Source of the DNA: CP2-2F sp034436355
Lineage (GTDB): Bacteria; Chloroflexota; Anaerolineae; Aggregatilineales; UBA2796
DNA: 64,000 nucleotides
NCBI GenBank assembly: GCA_034436355.1
Contig: DAOTVQ010000029.1
Span: 1 to 64,000 of the forward strand
Reading direction: 5' to 3'
Part shown: positions 1 to 7,928 of the stretch, one piece after another
Position numbering within the stretch: position 1 is the stretch's first letter
Layout: every line of letters starts with the position of its first letter
Position numbers and translations under genes: made by a program
The notes under the pieces: model-generated
Told to the model about the DNA's origin: nothing
The model's input: only the letters and a program-made list of their open reading frames with translations
Databases searched by the model: none

Positions 1-903
1 GGTGAACATCAGCAGCACGATCAGCCCAATCATGCCGTTTGCGGCGACGTTGTGCAGAAAGTCGCTCAACGGGCTGATGGTGGTTGGGAACAACCCAATG
101 CCGATCATCAGCACACAGATGCCGACAAGGCTGACTTGCAACACGCGGTAGCCCTGCCAAGTGAGCGTGCCACTATCCCGCAACAAGCGCAGCATGTCAA
201 TTTCTTCAAGGGCAACCGCAAGCGCCGCCAAGCCCGCGAAGATCAGGCTCAGGTTGAAGACCAAGCCCGCGATGCTATCATGCCCAAGCGCGCTGAGTGA
301 ACGCTGCCACCACAACCGATCACTGCTCACCCACATGGCAAAGATGAAGGCGCCGATCAGAAAGACGCCCACAAGCGTGAGGATTTGCCGCGTTTTGAGC
401 GTGACCGCCCAGAAGGCAAGCCCAAAGGCTAACCCACCGCCATAGCCCGTCGCTAGGATAACGACACCAAGCCGTGTGAGCGTTGCGCCCTCAAACAGGC
501 GCACCACGAGCAGCATCACGCCCAACGAAATGCCAAAGAGTAGCACACCAACGATCAATGAGACCGCCAAGCGCCCGATCCATTCGCTGCCAAAGGCAGC
601 CGCCTGCCGTTCTAACGCGCTGACGGTTGGATCATAGCGCGCTAAGCGCCGAAAGCTGATCGCCACCACCACTAGGCTGATGCTTAAAGTGAGGTAGATA
701 AACGTGCTGCTGATGCTCTGTGAAGTTAGGGTAAGGCTGGTAAACGGCAGCCCAAGCGTATCCGCAATTGGCACAAGGTCAAGGTGGTTGGTGTTCAGCA
801 GGCTGAACCCGAAACTGCCCAAGGCAGCAGCAATTGCACAGCGCAACGCTAACTTCAGGCGGCGCTGCGCCCAGTCTGCCAGTGACGGTTGGCTGATGGT
901 CAT
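1..903 (-). CDS. Multi-pass membrane protein, C-terminus outside window
   Basis: The minus-strand frame opens with ATG at 903 (MTISQPSLADW) and runs without a stop for 301 codons to the first base of the window, so the gene is cut by the window edge. The translation holds about seven hydrophobic segments separated by short polar loops, after a short amphipathic start. The last visible part (FPTTISPLSDFLHN then a helix) resembles the loop and conserved His of DUF998-type membrane proteins, but this is a weak resemblance. The ATG is preceded by GTGAGGAG-like purines about 6 bases upstream. Function is not recognised. It is transcribed away from trpF, with a shared intergenic region of about 130 bases. 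Confidence 0.7.
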   Translation of the reverse strand, partial: MTISQPSLADWAQRRLKLALRCAIAAALGSFGFSLLNTNHLDLVPIADTLGLPFTSLTLTSQSISSTFIYLTLSISLVVVAISFRRLARYDPTVSALERQAAAFGSEWIGRLAVSLIVGVLLFGISLGVMLLVVRLFEGATLTRLGVVILATGYGGGLAFGLAFWAVTLKTRQILTLVGVFLIGAFIFAMWVSSDRLWWQRSLSALGHDSIAGLVFNLSLIFAGLAALAVALEEIDMLRLLRDSGTLTWQGYRVLQVSLVGICVLMIGIGLFPTTISPLSDFLHNVAANGMIGLIVLLMFT

Positions 904-992
904 AGACGCTCCTCACAACACACAACGACTCAAACGTGCTAAGCATACCCTACTGCGCTGTATTGCGGAGTTACCTTGTCTCGCCTAGGCTG

Positions 993-1001
993 TGCTAGAA
1001 T
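993..1001 (+). promoter_or_regulatory. Extended -10 promoter element for trpF
   Basis: TGC followed by TAGAAT at 996-1001 makes an extended -10 element, 33 bases before the trpF ATG. No good -35 hexamer is visible. The same TAGAAT form occurs in the better supported promoter at 8002-8030. Confidence 0.4.
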
Positions 1002-1034
1002 CAATGTAAATAAACGCATCAAGGCGCACAAGCG

Positions 1035-1712
1035 ATGACCCTCATCAAAATCTGTGGCATCACCAACCAAGCCGATCTGCTTGCCGCCATCGAAGTCGGC
1101 GCGGATATGGTTGGCTTCATTTTTCACCCCAGTAGCCCACGCGCCGTGACTTCTGATCAAGTTGCCAGCCTGACCGCAACCTTACGCGGCTTGGATGCAC
1201 CGCGCCTTCCGCTGTGTGTGGGCGTTTTTGTTGATCCTGATCCGTCCGAACTGCCCAGAATCCTCAGCGTTTGCCGTTTGGGTGCAGCCCAAATTCACCG
1301 CGCCGATGCGGAAAAACTGCGGCAGATCGCCTTTGTCACCAACGGCGCGTTTTATCCCGCCTTGCAAGCCCAGACCTTTGAGGAAATCACAACGGCGTTG
1401 GCGCACCTCAGTGATGAAACGCCCAGCGCGCCGCCCTGGCTGCCGCAACTGCTGCTAGACGCCTATCATCCGACGTTAGCAGGCGGCACTGGCACCCGCA
1501 CCGACCTCACTTTGGCGCGCCGTGCGGCAAACGCGGTCAACCGTTTGATGCTAGCGGGCGGCTTAACGCCTGAGAACGTTGGCGAGACGGTGCGCGCCGT
1601 GCGCCCGTGGGCGGTGGATGTCTCTAGTGGTGTGGAGGCGCAGCCCGCCCTGAAAGATCACGATAAACTACGCGCTTTTGTGGCTGCGGTGCGCGCTGCC
1701 GATGCTGATTAG
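1035..1712 (+). CDS. trpF: Phosphoribosylanthranilate isomerase
   Basis: TrpF converts N-(5-phosphoribosyl)anthranilate to the 1-carboxyphenylamino-deoxyribulose phosphate intermediate of tryptophan synthesis in the cytoplasm. The 225-residue protein starts with the diagnostic IKICGIT motif whose Cys is the catalytic base, followed by GADMVGFIFHPSSPR; the catalytic Asp lies in LLLDAY, and the phosphate-binding LAGGLTPENV and VDVSSGVE motifs close the TIM barrel. Length is usual for the family. No other trp gene is nearby, so the gene is isolated from the rest of the pathway. It is convergent with the GntR gene, whose stop lies only 4 bases beyond the trpF stop. Confidence 0.95.
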   Translation: MTLIKICGITNQADLLAAIEVGADMVGFIFHPSSPRAVTSDQVASLTATLRGLDAPRLPLCVGVFVDPDPSELPRILSVCRLGAAQIHRADAEKLRQIAFVTNGAFYPALQAQTFEEITTALAHLSDETPSAPPWLPQLLLDAYHPTLAGGTGTRTDLTLARRAANAVNRLMLAGGLTPENVGETVRAVRPWAVDVSSGVEAQPALKDHDKLRAFVAAVRAADAD

Positions 1713-1716
1713 CGCG

Positions 1717-2403
1717 CTAGGCAGTGTGTTGCTGTGCCGCAAAGGCATCAATCAGGGTTTGGCGGGCGCGCTCGATGTGATGGCGAATGGCGCGCTCGGC
1801 TGCTTCGGGATCATGTGCCTCAAGAGCGGCGATGATCTGGGCGTGTTCTTCGTTATCTTGTGCCTCGCGCTGCGGCGGGTCGCCATCCGACAAAAACTGA
1901 CTCCACAGCATTTTGGGAAACCACGTCCAGATGGCGCGCAGCGTGCGGATCAGATAGGTGCGCGCCGATGCCTCTACGATCTTCAGGTGAAAGCGCTCGT
2001 TCAGCTCGCGCACTTCCGCTAACGACTCCGCGCCGTGCAATTCAGACATGCGCTCGTGCAGTGCGCGCAGTTCTGCCAGTTCCGCCTCTGTAATGCGCTG
2101 CGCGGCGCTGGCGGCTGCTTGTGCCTCCAACACAAGGCGGATGGCATACACATCCAGCACATCCTCAGGGCGAAAATCCACCACCCGTGCGCCGCGGTAT
2201 GGCACATGCTCCACCAAGCCTTCTGCCTCAAGCTGTTTGAGCGCCTCACGGATAGGTGTGTAGCTGATGCCTAATTCAGCAGAGAGGGCGGCTTGGCGCA
2301 GCCAATCGCCACCGCGCAGCTTGCCCTGTGCAATCATGGCACGCAGGCGCTCCACAACAATATCGCGCAGTTGTTTGGGTTGGGTATCGCTCGGATCGTT
2401 CAC
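1717..2403 (-). CDS. GntR family regulator, FadR/FCD subfamily
   Basis: A 228-residue transcription factor with an N-terminal winged helix-turn-helix (about residues 12-75, ending ISYTPIREALKQLEAEGLV) and an all-helical FCD ligand-binding domain (about 90-215). His in LNERFHLKIVEAS and in the RHHIERA region fit the metal/ligand site of FCD proteins. Such regulators usually sense organic acids or sugar acids; the ligand here cannot be read from the sequence. The start is GTG at 2403, because the upstream in-frame sequence offers no better ATG. The start codon lies inside one arm of an 11-bp inverted repeat (2399-2409 / 2451-2461), suggesting autoregulation. No obvious metabolic target gene sits next to it. 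Confidence 0.9.
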   Translation of the reverse strand: MNDPSDTQPKQLRDIVVERLRAMIAQGKLRGGDWLRQAALSAELGISYTPIREALKQLEAEGLVEHVPYRGARVVDFRPEDVLDVYAIRLVLEAQAAASAAQRITEAELAELRALHERMSELHGAESLAEVRELNERFHLKIVEASARTYLIRTLRAIWTWFPKMLWSQFLSDGDPPQREAQDNEEHAQIIAALEAHDPEAAERAIRHHIERARQTLIDAFAAQQHTA

Positions 2404-2461
2404 GGCATTTCTCGCAGCATGGTTTTAAGCTATGCCTAGAGATTATATATAATGCCGTGAA
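2399..2461. promoter_or_regulatory. Inverted repeat around the GntR gene start
   Basis: TTCACGGCATT (2399-2409) is repeated as its exact reverse complement AATGCCGTGAA (2451-2461), with 41 bases between the arms. A 12-base AT palindrome, ATTATATATAAT (2442-2453), overlaps the distal arm and could be the -10 region of the gntR promoter. The layout, with one arm over the start codon and one over the promoter, fits a pair of operator sites for the GntR protein; this is inference. Confidence 0.5.
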
Positions 2462-2521
2462 ACGTCAATAGGGCGTCAGTTGGGCAGGTGAATAAATGGA
2501 TGCAGCACGCCTGCTACCTCT

Positions 2522-3673
2522 CTAGGGGCGGCGGCGCGGCGTGCGTTTGGCGCCCTGCGGATAACTTGTGCGTGGCTTGCCACCGCTTGGTTTGAACGGA
2601 CGGCGTGCCGCAGGGCGCGATGGACGTTCACTGCGCTCGCCGCGCTCTGTGCGTGGTGCGCGCTCATCACGCCGATCATCACGCCGTTCGTAACGCTCAC
2701 CACTGCGCGGCACAAACGGACGCCGACCAGTAGGGCGTGCGGGACGTTCACCGCGATCACTGCGCTCGCCGCGCTCTGTGCGTGGTGCGCGCTCATCACG
2801 CCGTTCGTAACGCTCACCGCGCCGATCATCCCGTCTATCACGCGCTGCGCCCCGCCCAGAACGTATCGGACGGCGCAGCGGGCGTCCATCACGGCGCACG
2901 GCATCCGCTGCGGGCGCACGCCGCACAAAACGCGGGCGCGGCAGCATGGTTAGGCTGTTGGCAAGTGCGCGCAGGGCAGCCACTTCAGCCTCAGTCAGGT
3001 AGCGCCACTCGCCAGGGCGCAAATTGCCAAGCGCCAGCGAGGCGAAATGTGTGCGGACAAGGCGCTGCACCGGATAGCCTAAGGTGCTGGCAATCCGCCG
3101 AATTTGGCGTTTGCGCCCTTCGGTCATGGTGATTTGTAAGGTTGTGGTGCGCGGATCACGGCTTAGCACCTTGATCTGGACGGGCAGCGTCATCCCGTCA
3201 TCCAGCATCACGCCACGCGCCCAGATTTCGAGCGCCTCTTCAGGAATGCGCCCATGCACGGTCACCTCATAGACCTTTGCCTTCTGGTAACGCGGATGGG
3301 TTAGGCGTTCTGCCAGATCGCCGTCATTGGTCATCAGCACCAAGCCTTCGCTATCAGCGTCTAGCCTGCCCGCAGGGTACAAATGCCCTTCAATCGGGAT
3401 CAGATCGCGCACGGTTTGGCGGGTTTCTTGGTGCTGCGGCGTGACGGCAGTCACCACTTGCAGCGGCTTGTTAAGCATGATGTAGACGCGCTCAGTGCTA
3501 ATTTTGAGGCGTTCACCGTCAACGCGCACATCGTCTACGCTCAGGTCGGCGCGGTCGCCTAGGATGGCACGCTTGCCGTTGACGGTCACGCGCCCTTGCT
3601 GAATAAGCAGCTCAGAATCGCGCCGCGAGGCAATGCCCGCCTGCGCGATCAGCTTTTGAAGTCTTTCTTGCAT
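2522..3673 (-). CDS. RsuA/RluB family rRNA pseudouridine synthase with Arg-rich tail
   Basis: The enzyme isomerises a uridine in rRNA to pseudouridine. An S4 RNA-binding domain covers about residues 1-60, and the synthase domain about 62-235, with catalytic Asp105 in GRLDADSEGL. Start is the ATG at 3673 (MQERLQKLIAQAG), the normal beginning of the S4 domain; an upstream TTG/GTG extension would add 20 non-conserved residues. The family is normally about 240 residues; here about 140 extra residues form a disordered, highly basic tail of repeated Glu-Arg-Arg-Asp/Asp-Arg-Gly units, coded by direct DNA repeats. The tail may add RNA affinity, as in other RGG/RNA-binding tails (inference). It lies downstream of the AmaP-like gene in the same orientation. 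Confidence 0.92.
   Translation of the reverse strand: MQERLQKLIAQAGIASRRDSELLIQQGRVTVNGKRAILGDRADLSVDDVRVDGERLKISTERVYIMLNKPLQVVTAVTPQHQETRQTVRDLIPIEGHLYPAGRLDADSEGLVLMTNDGDLAERLTHPRYQKAKVYEVTVHGRIPEEALEIWARGVMLDDGMTLPVQIKVLSRDPRTTTLQITMTEGRKRQIRRIASTLGYPVQRLVRTHFASLALGNLRPGEWRYLTEAEVAALRALANSLTMLPRPRFVRRAPAADAVRRDGRPLRRPIRSGRGAARDRRDDRRGERYERRDERAPRTERGERSDRGERPARPTGRRPFVPRSGERYERRDDRRDERAPRTERGERSERPSRPAARRPFKPSGGKPRTSYPQGAKRTPRRRP
2630..2803. repeat. 45-bp direct repeat inside the RluB tail
   Basis: The same 45 bases occur at 2630-2674 and 2759-2803, 129 bases apart, with further imperfect copies between. They code for the repeated acidic/basic units of the C-terminal tail. The period and coding nature argue for in-frame tandem expansion of the tail. 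Confidence 0.85.
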
Positions 3674-3733
3674 CGTGAATACCCTCTCTAGGGTGTGTTG
3701 GGATACAGGTGCGGCAAACAGGCAGACACGCAC

Positions 3734-4567
3734 CTACTTGTCGTCGTTTTGGTCGTCAGAGTCGGATGGTTCTGGCGGCACATCGCGGAAGCGCCTGCCG
3801 AACAGGCTGCTCGATGGGCGGGATGGCGCTTCACCATCCAGCGGCGAATTGGTAAAGGGCGAAGGGCTTTCGGGTGGCTTGGGCGGTTTGGAAGATGTTC
3901 CAAAGATGCTGCCACTGGAACGCCCAAAAACACTCGATGACCGCGGTGGCTCTGAACGCAGCCTGCTAAAGATGCCGCCGCTGCTTAGAAACGTGGACGG
4001 ACGCGGCGGCACGTCTTTCACGGTGCGTGCGCCGCGCAGTTGTGGCAGTTTGGCATGGATAATTGGCTCAGCGCCGAGCCGAATGTGCAGTCGATCTGCC
4101 ATCGCTTGAATGGCGGCACGCAGTTCGGCATGTTTTTCGTTGAGCATGGCAGCCGTTTCAATTTGGGCATAGAGCGTGATGTGCGCGTCGCCATGGATGC
4201 CGATCACCTCTACCTCGCTGCACTTCACCTGCATCACTTTGGAAGTGGCGATGAAGACCTGGTCGCAGACTGAGGCAGCATCTAAGTACAGCTCACCTTT
4301 GCCATAGCGCACTCGCACCCGTGAGGTGTCATGGCGAAGCGTTGGGGCGTCTTCAAAATGCACGGCGATGAAAAACAGCACAGTCAGCAGCACACCGAAC
4401 AAGATCGTTGCTAGGTCGTGCGCGTTTTCGGGCGTGCCGCCAAAGACCGATTGCAAAAATGCTTGAAGACCGCCCTGAAAGAACAGCCGCACAATCAGCG
4501 TGATGAAGAAAGCGGTGATCAGCGCAATGCCGAAATTACCAAGGTGTTTTTGCCACTTGTCCTGCAT
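3734..4567 (-). CDS. AmaP/Asp23-like membrane protein with disordered C-terminus
   Basis: A 277-residue protein with two N-terminal transmembrane helices (about residues 10-30 and 50-70), then a roughly 100-residue alpha/beta domain (about 80-180) whose pattern of alternating strands and a long helix (ELRAAIQAMADRLHIRLG) resembles the AmaP anchor of the Asp23 alkaline-shock family. The last 100 residues are Pro/Ser-rich and probably disordered, ending in an acidic stretch. The relationship to AmaP is a pattern judgement and not certain. The gene ends 61 bases before the RluB start on the same strand, so the two could be cotranscribed. Confidence 0.6.
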   Translation of the reverse strand: MQDKWQKHLGNFGIALITAFFITLIVRLFFQGGLQAFLQSVFGGTPENAHDLATILFGVLLTVLFFIAVHFEDAPTLRHDTSRVRVRYGKGELYLDAASVCDQVFIATSKVMQVKCSEVEVIGIHGDAHITLYAQIETAAMLNEKHAELRAAIQAMADRLHIRLGAEPIIHAKLPQLRGARTVKDVPPRPSTFLSSGGIFSRLRSEPPRSSSVFGRSSGSIFGTSSKPPKPPESPSPFTNSPLDGEAPSRPSSSLFGRRFRDVPPEPSDSDDQNDDK

Positions 4568-4741
4568 GAATTACGTCCTCACCATCCCCTAAGGCACACA
4601 CGCTCATTTGCTAACTTGCAGTTTAGCAGATAAAACGCTTTTTGTGAATGCGCTCTAACACCCATTCTAAAGTGCTTTGGGAAAGTTTTGTGATAGCTTG
4701 TCTGTGCTAATAAGTTGCTTAAGATGTTTGGTTTAGTGTAG

Positions 4742-4747
4742 TATAGT
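4742..4747 (+). promoter_or_regulatory. Possible -10 element of the BLUF gene
   Basis: TATAGT at 4742-4747 lies in the AT-rich 210-base region upstream of the BLUF gene, 33 bases before its GTG start. A TTGCTT hexamer at 4715-4720 is a poor -35 with too long a spacer (21 bases). Confidence 0.3.
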
Positions 4748-4780
4748 ATTGTTGAAGCATTAAGACTTTAGGAGATTGCT

Positions 4781-5206
4781 GTGACACTCATTAGCCTTGT
4801 GTACGTCAGCTTTGCCAGACACCCAATGAGCGAAGATGAACTGCGCGCTCTGCTGGAAGAGTGCCGCACAAACAACGAAAAACTGAATGTGACGGGCATG
4901 TTGCTTTATCGAAATGGCTTTTTCATTCAAGCCTTAGAAGGTGATGAAGAGGTTGTTGAAAAGCTCTATGCTGAAATCCTCAAAGACCCACGTCATCAAG
5001 ATGTGCTGCGCGTCTACAAAGCACCCATCATGGTGCGTTCCTTCCCAAACTGGACGATGGGCTTCAACCGAATCAGCGACCAGCACCACCTTGCTATGGA
5101 AGGCTATAGCGACTTCTTGGCGAAACCAAGCGCCGAATACTTCACACAACAGCCTTCCCGCGCCCAGATGTTGTTAGAGAGCTTCCGTAACGAGACGTTC
5201 TTCTAG
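4781..5206 (+). CDS. BLUF domain blue-light photoreceptor
   Basis: A 141-residue stand-alone BLUF protein that should bind FAD and sense blue light. All photocycle residues are present at the same numbers as in the cyanobacterial Slr1694/PixD protein: Tyr8 (LVYVS), Asn32 (RTNNEK), Gln50 (FFIQALEG), Trp91 and Met93 (NWTMGF). The domain fills residues 3-95; the remaining 45 residues are a short helical cap as in PixD, with no output domain, so signalling must go through a partner protein. The start is GTG at 4781, fixed by AGGAG at 4770-4774 six bases upstream. No PixE-like response regulator is adjacent. The upstream region is clearly AT-richer than the neighbours. Confidence 0.95.
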   Translation: MTLISLVYVSFARHPMSEDELRALLEECRTNNEKLNVTGMLLYRNGFFIQALEGDEEVVEKLYAEILKDPRHQDVLRVYKAPIMVRSFPNWTMGFNRISDQHHLAMEGYSDFLAKPSAEYFTQQPSRAQMLLESFRNETFF

Positions 5207-5212
5207 GCAGCC

Positions 5213-5995
5213 CTACTGTGCGGCGATCAGCGTGCCAATGTGCAGATCGCCGCGCAATGCCGCCCTAATCTGCCCCGCCTCTGTGCCGCCCATAATCTGC
5301 ACTTGCAAGCCCGCCACACGCACTGCCAACGCCAGCATCGCCTGCACCTTTGCCAGCATCCCACCAGTGACATCGGTGCCACCAGAGCCGCCTAAGGCGC
5401 TTGCCACCTCATCAAAGTTATGCGGTGTAATGCGCGGGATGACCTTCCCATCTGCATCGTAAACGCCTTCTGTCTCGCCCAAGAGCAGGATGCGCGCTGG
5501 ATGCAAGCGCTCGGCAAGGTAGAAGAAAATTGCCTCTGTAGAGAGGATGGTGCCGCCGCGCACAGCATCGAACGCCACATCGCCATGCACCAGCGGCACA
5601 AGGTGGCGCGCAAGGGCAAGGCGGATCAAATCGCTCTCTAGGCTGATTAGCTTGCCCGCTTCGCAGCGCGCTGAGGCAGAGGGTTGAAAGCCCAGCACAG
5701 GCAAGCCCGCCTCACAGAGTGCTTCTAAGACCAAGGCATTCAACCGCCGCGCCATACGGCTAACTTCGGCAAAGCCGTGCCAATCCGCCGCTGTGTGAAC
5801 GCCTTGCGCCGTCCCATACTGCTGCGCGGCAACATGCCCAAACGAGCCGCTGCCATGCCCAATCAGCAGCGGCTGCGAAGGTGTGTAGGCAGCCGCGATT
5901 TCGGCAGCGGTGCGCGCCATAACCTCAGGGCGGTATGCCTGCTGAGCGCGTTTATCGGTGATGAGCGAACCGCCGAGTTTCAAAAAGGTGAGCAT
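5213..5995 (-). CDS. ipk: Isopentenyl phosphate kinase
   Basis: The enzyme phosphorylates isopentenyl phosphate to isopentenyl diphosphate, the last step of the alternative (archaeal-type) mevalonate pathway. The 260-residue protein has the amino-acid-kinase fold: N-terminal LKLGGSLITDK with the nucleotide-binding Gly and Lys, then HGSGSFGH with the His that marks IPK, and a C-terminal GGTDVTGGMLAKV motif shared with archaeal enzymes. It is the third gene of a minus-strand operon; its start lies 7 bases after the mevalonate kinase stop. Coupling with mevalonate kinase in one operon supports the assignment. It is convergent with the BLUF gene, 6 bases apart. Confidence 0.93.
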   Translation of the reverse strand: MLTFLKLGGSLITDKRAQQAYRPEVMARTAAEIAAAYTPSQPLLIGHGSGSFGHVAAQQYGTAQGVHTAADWHGFAEVSRMARRLNALVLEALCEAGLPVLGFQPSASARCEAGKLISLESDLIRLALARHLVPLVHGDVAFDAVRGGTILSTEAIFFYLAERLHPARILLLGETEGVYDADGKVIPRITPHNFDEVASALGGSGGTDVTGGMLAKVQAMLALAVRVAGLQVQIMGGTEAGQIRAALRGDLHIGTLIAAQ

Positions 5996-6002
5996 TCTGC
6001 CC

Positions 6003-6938
6003 TCACGCTAAGCGCATTACCCACGTTTGCGCCGCGCCTGCATCGCGCAGTGCCGCCGCGATGCGCTGGGCAAGGTCGGGTTCGATCAGCGCGATCAGGC
6101 TGCCGCCGCGCCCGCCACCGCTCAATTTTGCGCCATAGGCGCCCTGCCGCCGCGCCACCGCACACAATTGATCAAGGTGTGCGGAGGAAACCGTCAGCGC
6201 CCGCAGCAAACTGTGATTGGTGTTCATCAGCTCGCCCAAGTCCAGCAAGGATTCGCCGCTTTCAATCAGGGAGCGCGCTGCCCGCGTCAGGTTGCCGATC
6301 TCAGCGATAATCGCGCTATAGTGCGCCTGATCGCGTGTGTAGAGCCGCCGCACGTCGCTAACGGTCTCCCGTGTGGAAGCACTCACGCCTGAATCGGCAA
6401 TTAGGAAGGTCAGCGGCGCGCCAACCTGAAACAACTGTGGCGCTGTGCCGCGCACAAAATAGACGGGCTGGTTATAGACGATCACGGTGTTATCAATGCC
6501 GCTGGGCGTGCCGTGATGCAGTTTTTCAACCTGATAGACCAAAGCGTTGAGTTTATCGCCTTCCAGCGGTTCGCCAAGTGCGGCGCTCAGGGCGCGCATG
6601 AGCGCCGCACTGACGGCTGCGCCACTGCCAAAGCCGCCGCCAATCGGAATATTCGAGTGCAGTTCTAGGGTGAGGTCAGGTGGCGGTTTCATCAGCGCTT
6701 TTAGCACAAGCTGCGCGGCGTAGATCAAGGCGTTGTCAGCAGTGTCGTTGGCAAGCGTCACATGCAGCCTGAGGTTGCTGGCAGGGTTGATGATGCTTAA
6801 GCCGCTGCCATATGGCGCGCTGGAGGCTGTTACTTGCGCTTGCAGCGTGTTGAATGGCGCGGCAATAGCAGGCTCGCCATAGACAACGGCATGTTCACCA
6901 AATAAGATAACTTTGGCGGGTGCGCTGTAGGTGTGCAT
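6003..6938 (-). CDS. mvk: Mevalonate kinase (GHMP family)
   Basis: Phosphorylates mevalonate to mevalonate 5-phosphate. The 311-residue protein starts APAKVILFGEHAVVYGEPA, the mevalonate kinase signature; the GHMP phosphate loop is IPIGGGFGSGAAVSAAL, the catalytic Asp is in HGTPSGIDN, and the C-terminal motif is KLSGGGRGGSLIAL. The start is ATG at 6938, 2 bases after the stop of the UbiA gene; an upstream in-frame start would overlap that gene. The next gene is IPK, so this operon covers the first kinase and the last kinase of the alternative mevalonate route; the phosphomevalonate decarboxylase expected between them is not in the window. Confidence 0.94.
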   Translation of the reverse strand: MHTYSAPAKVILFGEHAVVYGEPAIAAPFNTLQAQVTASSAPYGSGLSIINPASNLRLHVTLANDTADNALIYAAQLVLKALMKPPPDLTLELHSNIPIGGGFGSGAAVSAALMRALSAALGEPLEGDKLNALVYQVEKLHHGTPSGIDNTVIVYNQPVYFVRGTAPQLFQVGAPLTFLIADSGVSASTRETVSDVRRLYTRDQAHYSAIIAEIGNLTRAARSLIESGESLLDLGELMNTNHSLLRALTVSSAHLDQLCAVARRQGAYGAKLSGGGRGGSLIALIEPDLAQRIAAALRDAGAAQTWVMRLA

Positions 6939-6940
6939 GG

Positions 6941-7918
6941 CTAACGCAAGCGATCTATCCACGTCGGCAAGTAGATGAGCGCACCGACCACCAAAACGAA
7001 CAGCACCGCCGTGATCAACAAAGGTTTATCTTTGAACAGCAGTTCATCGGGTGCGCTGCCCTCACCTTTCACATGGATCAGGTAGAGGTAACGAAACAAG
7101 CCGTAGACAGCGAACGGCACGCTCAGCAGCATCAGGTTGCCGCCCAAATTGGTGCGCGACTCGAAGGTGTAAAAGGTGTAGCTGATGATGGTGGCGTTGG
7201 TCACCATCCGCAGCATGTCATCCAGCAGCGGCAGGTTGTAATCTTTATAGGTGGCGCGCACGTCCTGCGCCGCCTCTGCCAGCAGCACCAACTCTTGCCG
7301 ACGCTTGCCAACTGCCAAGAAGAGCGCCAACGCGCCCACCACCACATACAACCACGGCGAGAAGTTGGTGACATTGATGACGACCACGCCCGCCACCACG
7401 CGCATGATGAAGCCGCTTGCCACCGTGATCACATCAATGATGACCACATTCTTCAGGTAGAAGGAATAGGCAAGGTCTTTGGTGTAATAGGCGATCAGCA
7501 CCAACGCCAACGGCACATTCACCAACAGCGCGCTCACAAGGGTCAGGATCGGCAGGCTAACCGCCGCAAAAATAGCGATGTTCAGCGGCAACTGTCCCGA
7601 AGGAATGGCGCGGTGCTTCTTCTTTGGGTGCAGTTTGTCGCGCTCGATATCCACAATATCATTCAGCAGATAGACGGCGCTGGACATCAGGCAGTAGAGC
7701 GCAAAGGCTGCCGTCACGCGCAGCAGTGAGTCGAACTGCCCAAGCTGCCGATCAAAGAGGATCGGGATGAAGACGAACAGGTTTTTCGTCCATTGGGTGG
7801 GGCGCATGGTGCGGATTAGCCCGCGCAACCACATAGGCAGCAAGCGCCAAGCGGCAATCAACGGTGCGGGCGCAAAAGTGGCAGGTTTTTCCAAGTGCGT
7901 TTTATCCTTGAACTGCAT
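6941..7918 (-). CDS. UbiA family prenyltransferase, decaprenyl-phosphate phosphoribosyltransferase-like
   Basis: An integral membrane protein with about eight or nine transmembrane helices. It carries the UbiA Asp-rich motif NDIVDIERDKLHP and the N-terminal RPTQWTKNLFVF segment typical of decaprenyl-phosphate phosphoribosyltransferase (first step of decaprenylphospho-arabinose synthesis), with the second conserved segment YLKNVVIIDVITVASGF. The exact lipid acceptor is not certain. The start is taken as ATG at 7918: the alternative ATG further upstream would place a TATAAT element (7929-7934) inside the coding region. With that promoter the mRNA leader would be only a few bases long. First gene of the operon with mevalonate kinase and IPK, which make its prenyl substrate. 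Confidence 0.88.
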   Translation of the reverse strand: MQFKDKTHLEKPATFAPAPLIAAWRLLPMWLRGLIRTMRPTQWTKNLFVFIPILFDRQLGQFDSLLRVTAAFALYCLMSSAVYLLNDIVDIERDKLHPKKKHRAIPSGQLPLNIAIFAAVSLPILTLVSALLVNVPLALVLIAYYTKDLAYSFYLKNVVIIDVITVASGFIMRVVAGVVVINVTNFSPWLYVVVGALALFLAVGKRRQELVLLAEAAQDVRATYKDYNLPLLDDMLRMVTNATIISYTFYTFESRTNLGGNLMLLSVPFAVYGLFRYLYLIHVKGEGSAPDELLFKDKPLLITAVLFVLVVGALIYLPTWIDRLR

Positions 7919-7928
7919 CTCAGCGCAC

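Noticed and set aside
2630..2803. Possible CRISPR-like repeats
   Set aside because: Only two exact 45-bp copies with coding sequence between, in frame with the RluB tail.
2476..2928. Long Ala/Val-rich minus-strand frame with internal repeats
   Set aside because: It is the shadow of the repeated RluB tail in another frame; no start signal and no known domain.
4609..4628. TGCTAA/TTAGCA inverted repeat upstream of the AmaP-like gene
   Set aside because: Only six bases per arm in AT-rich sequence; likely chance.
6920..7729. 269-residue plus-strand frame rich in Gln and His
   Set aside because: Antisense shadow of the UbiA gene; composition follows from reverse reading of membrane codons.
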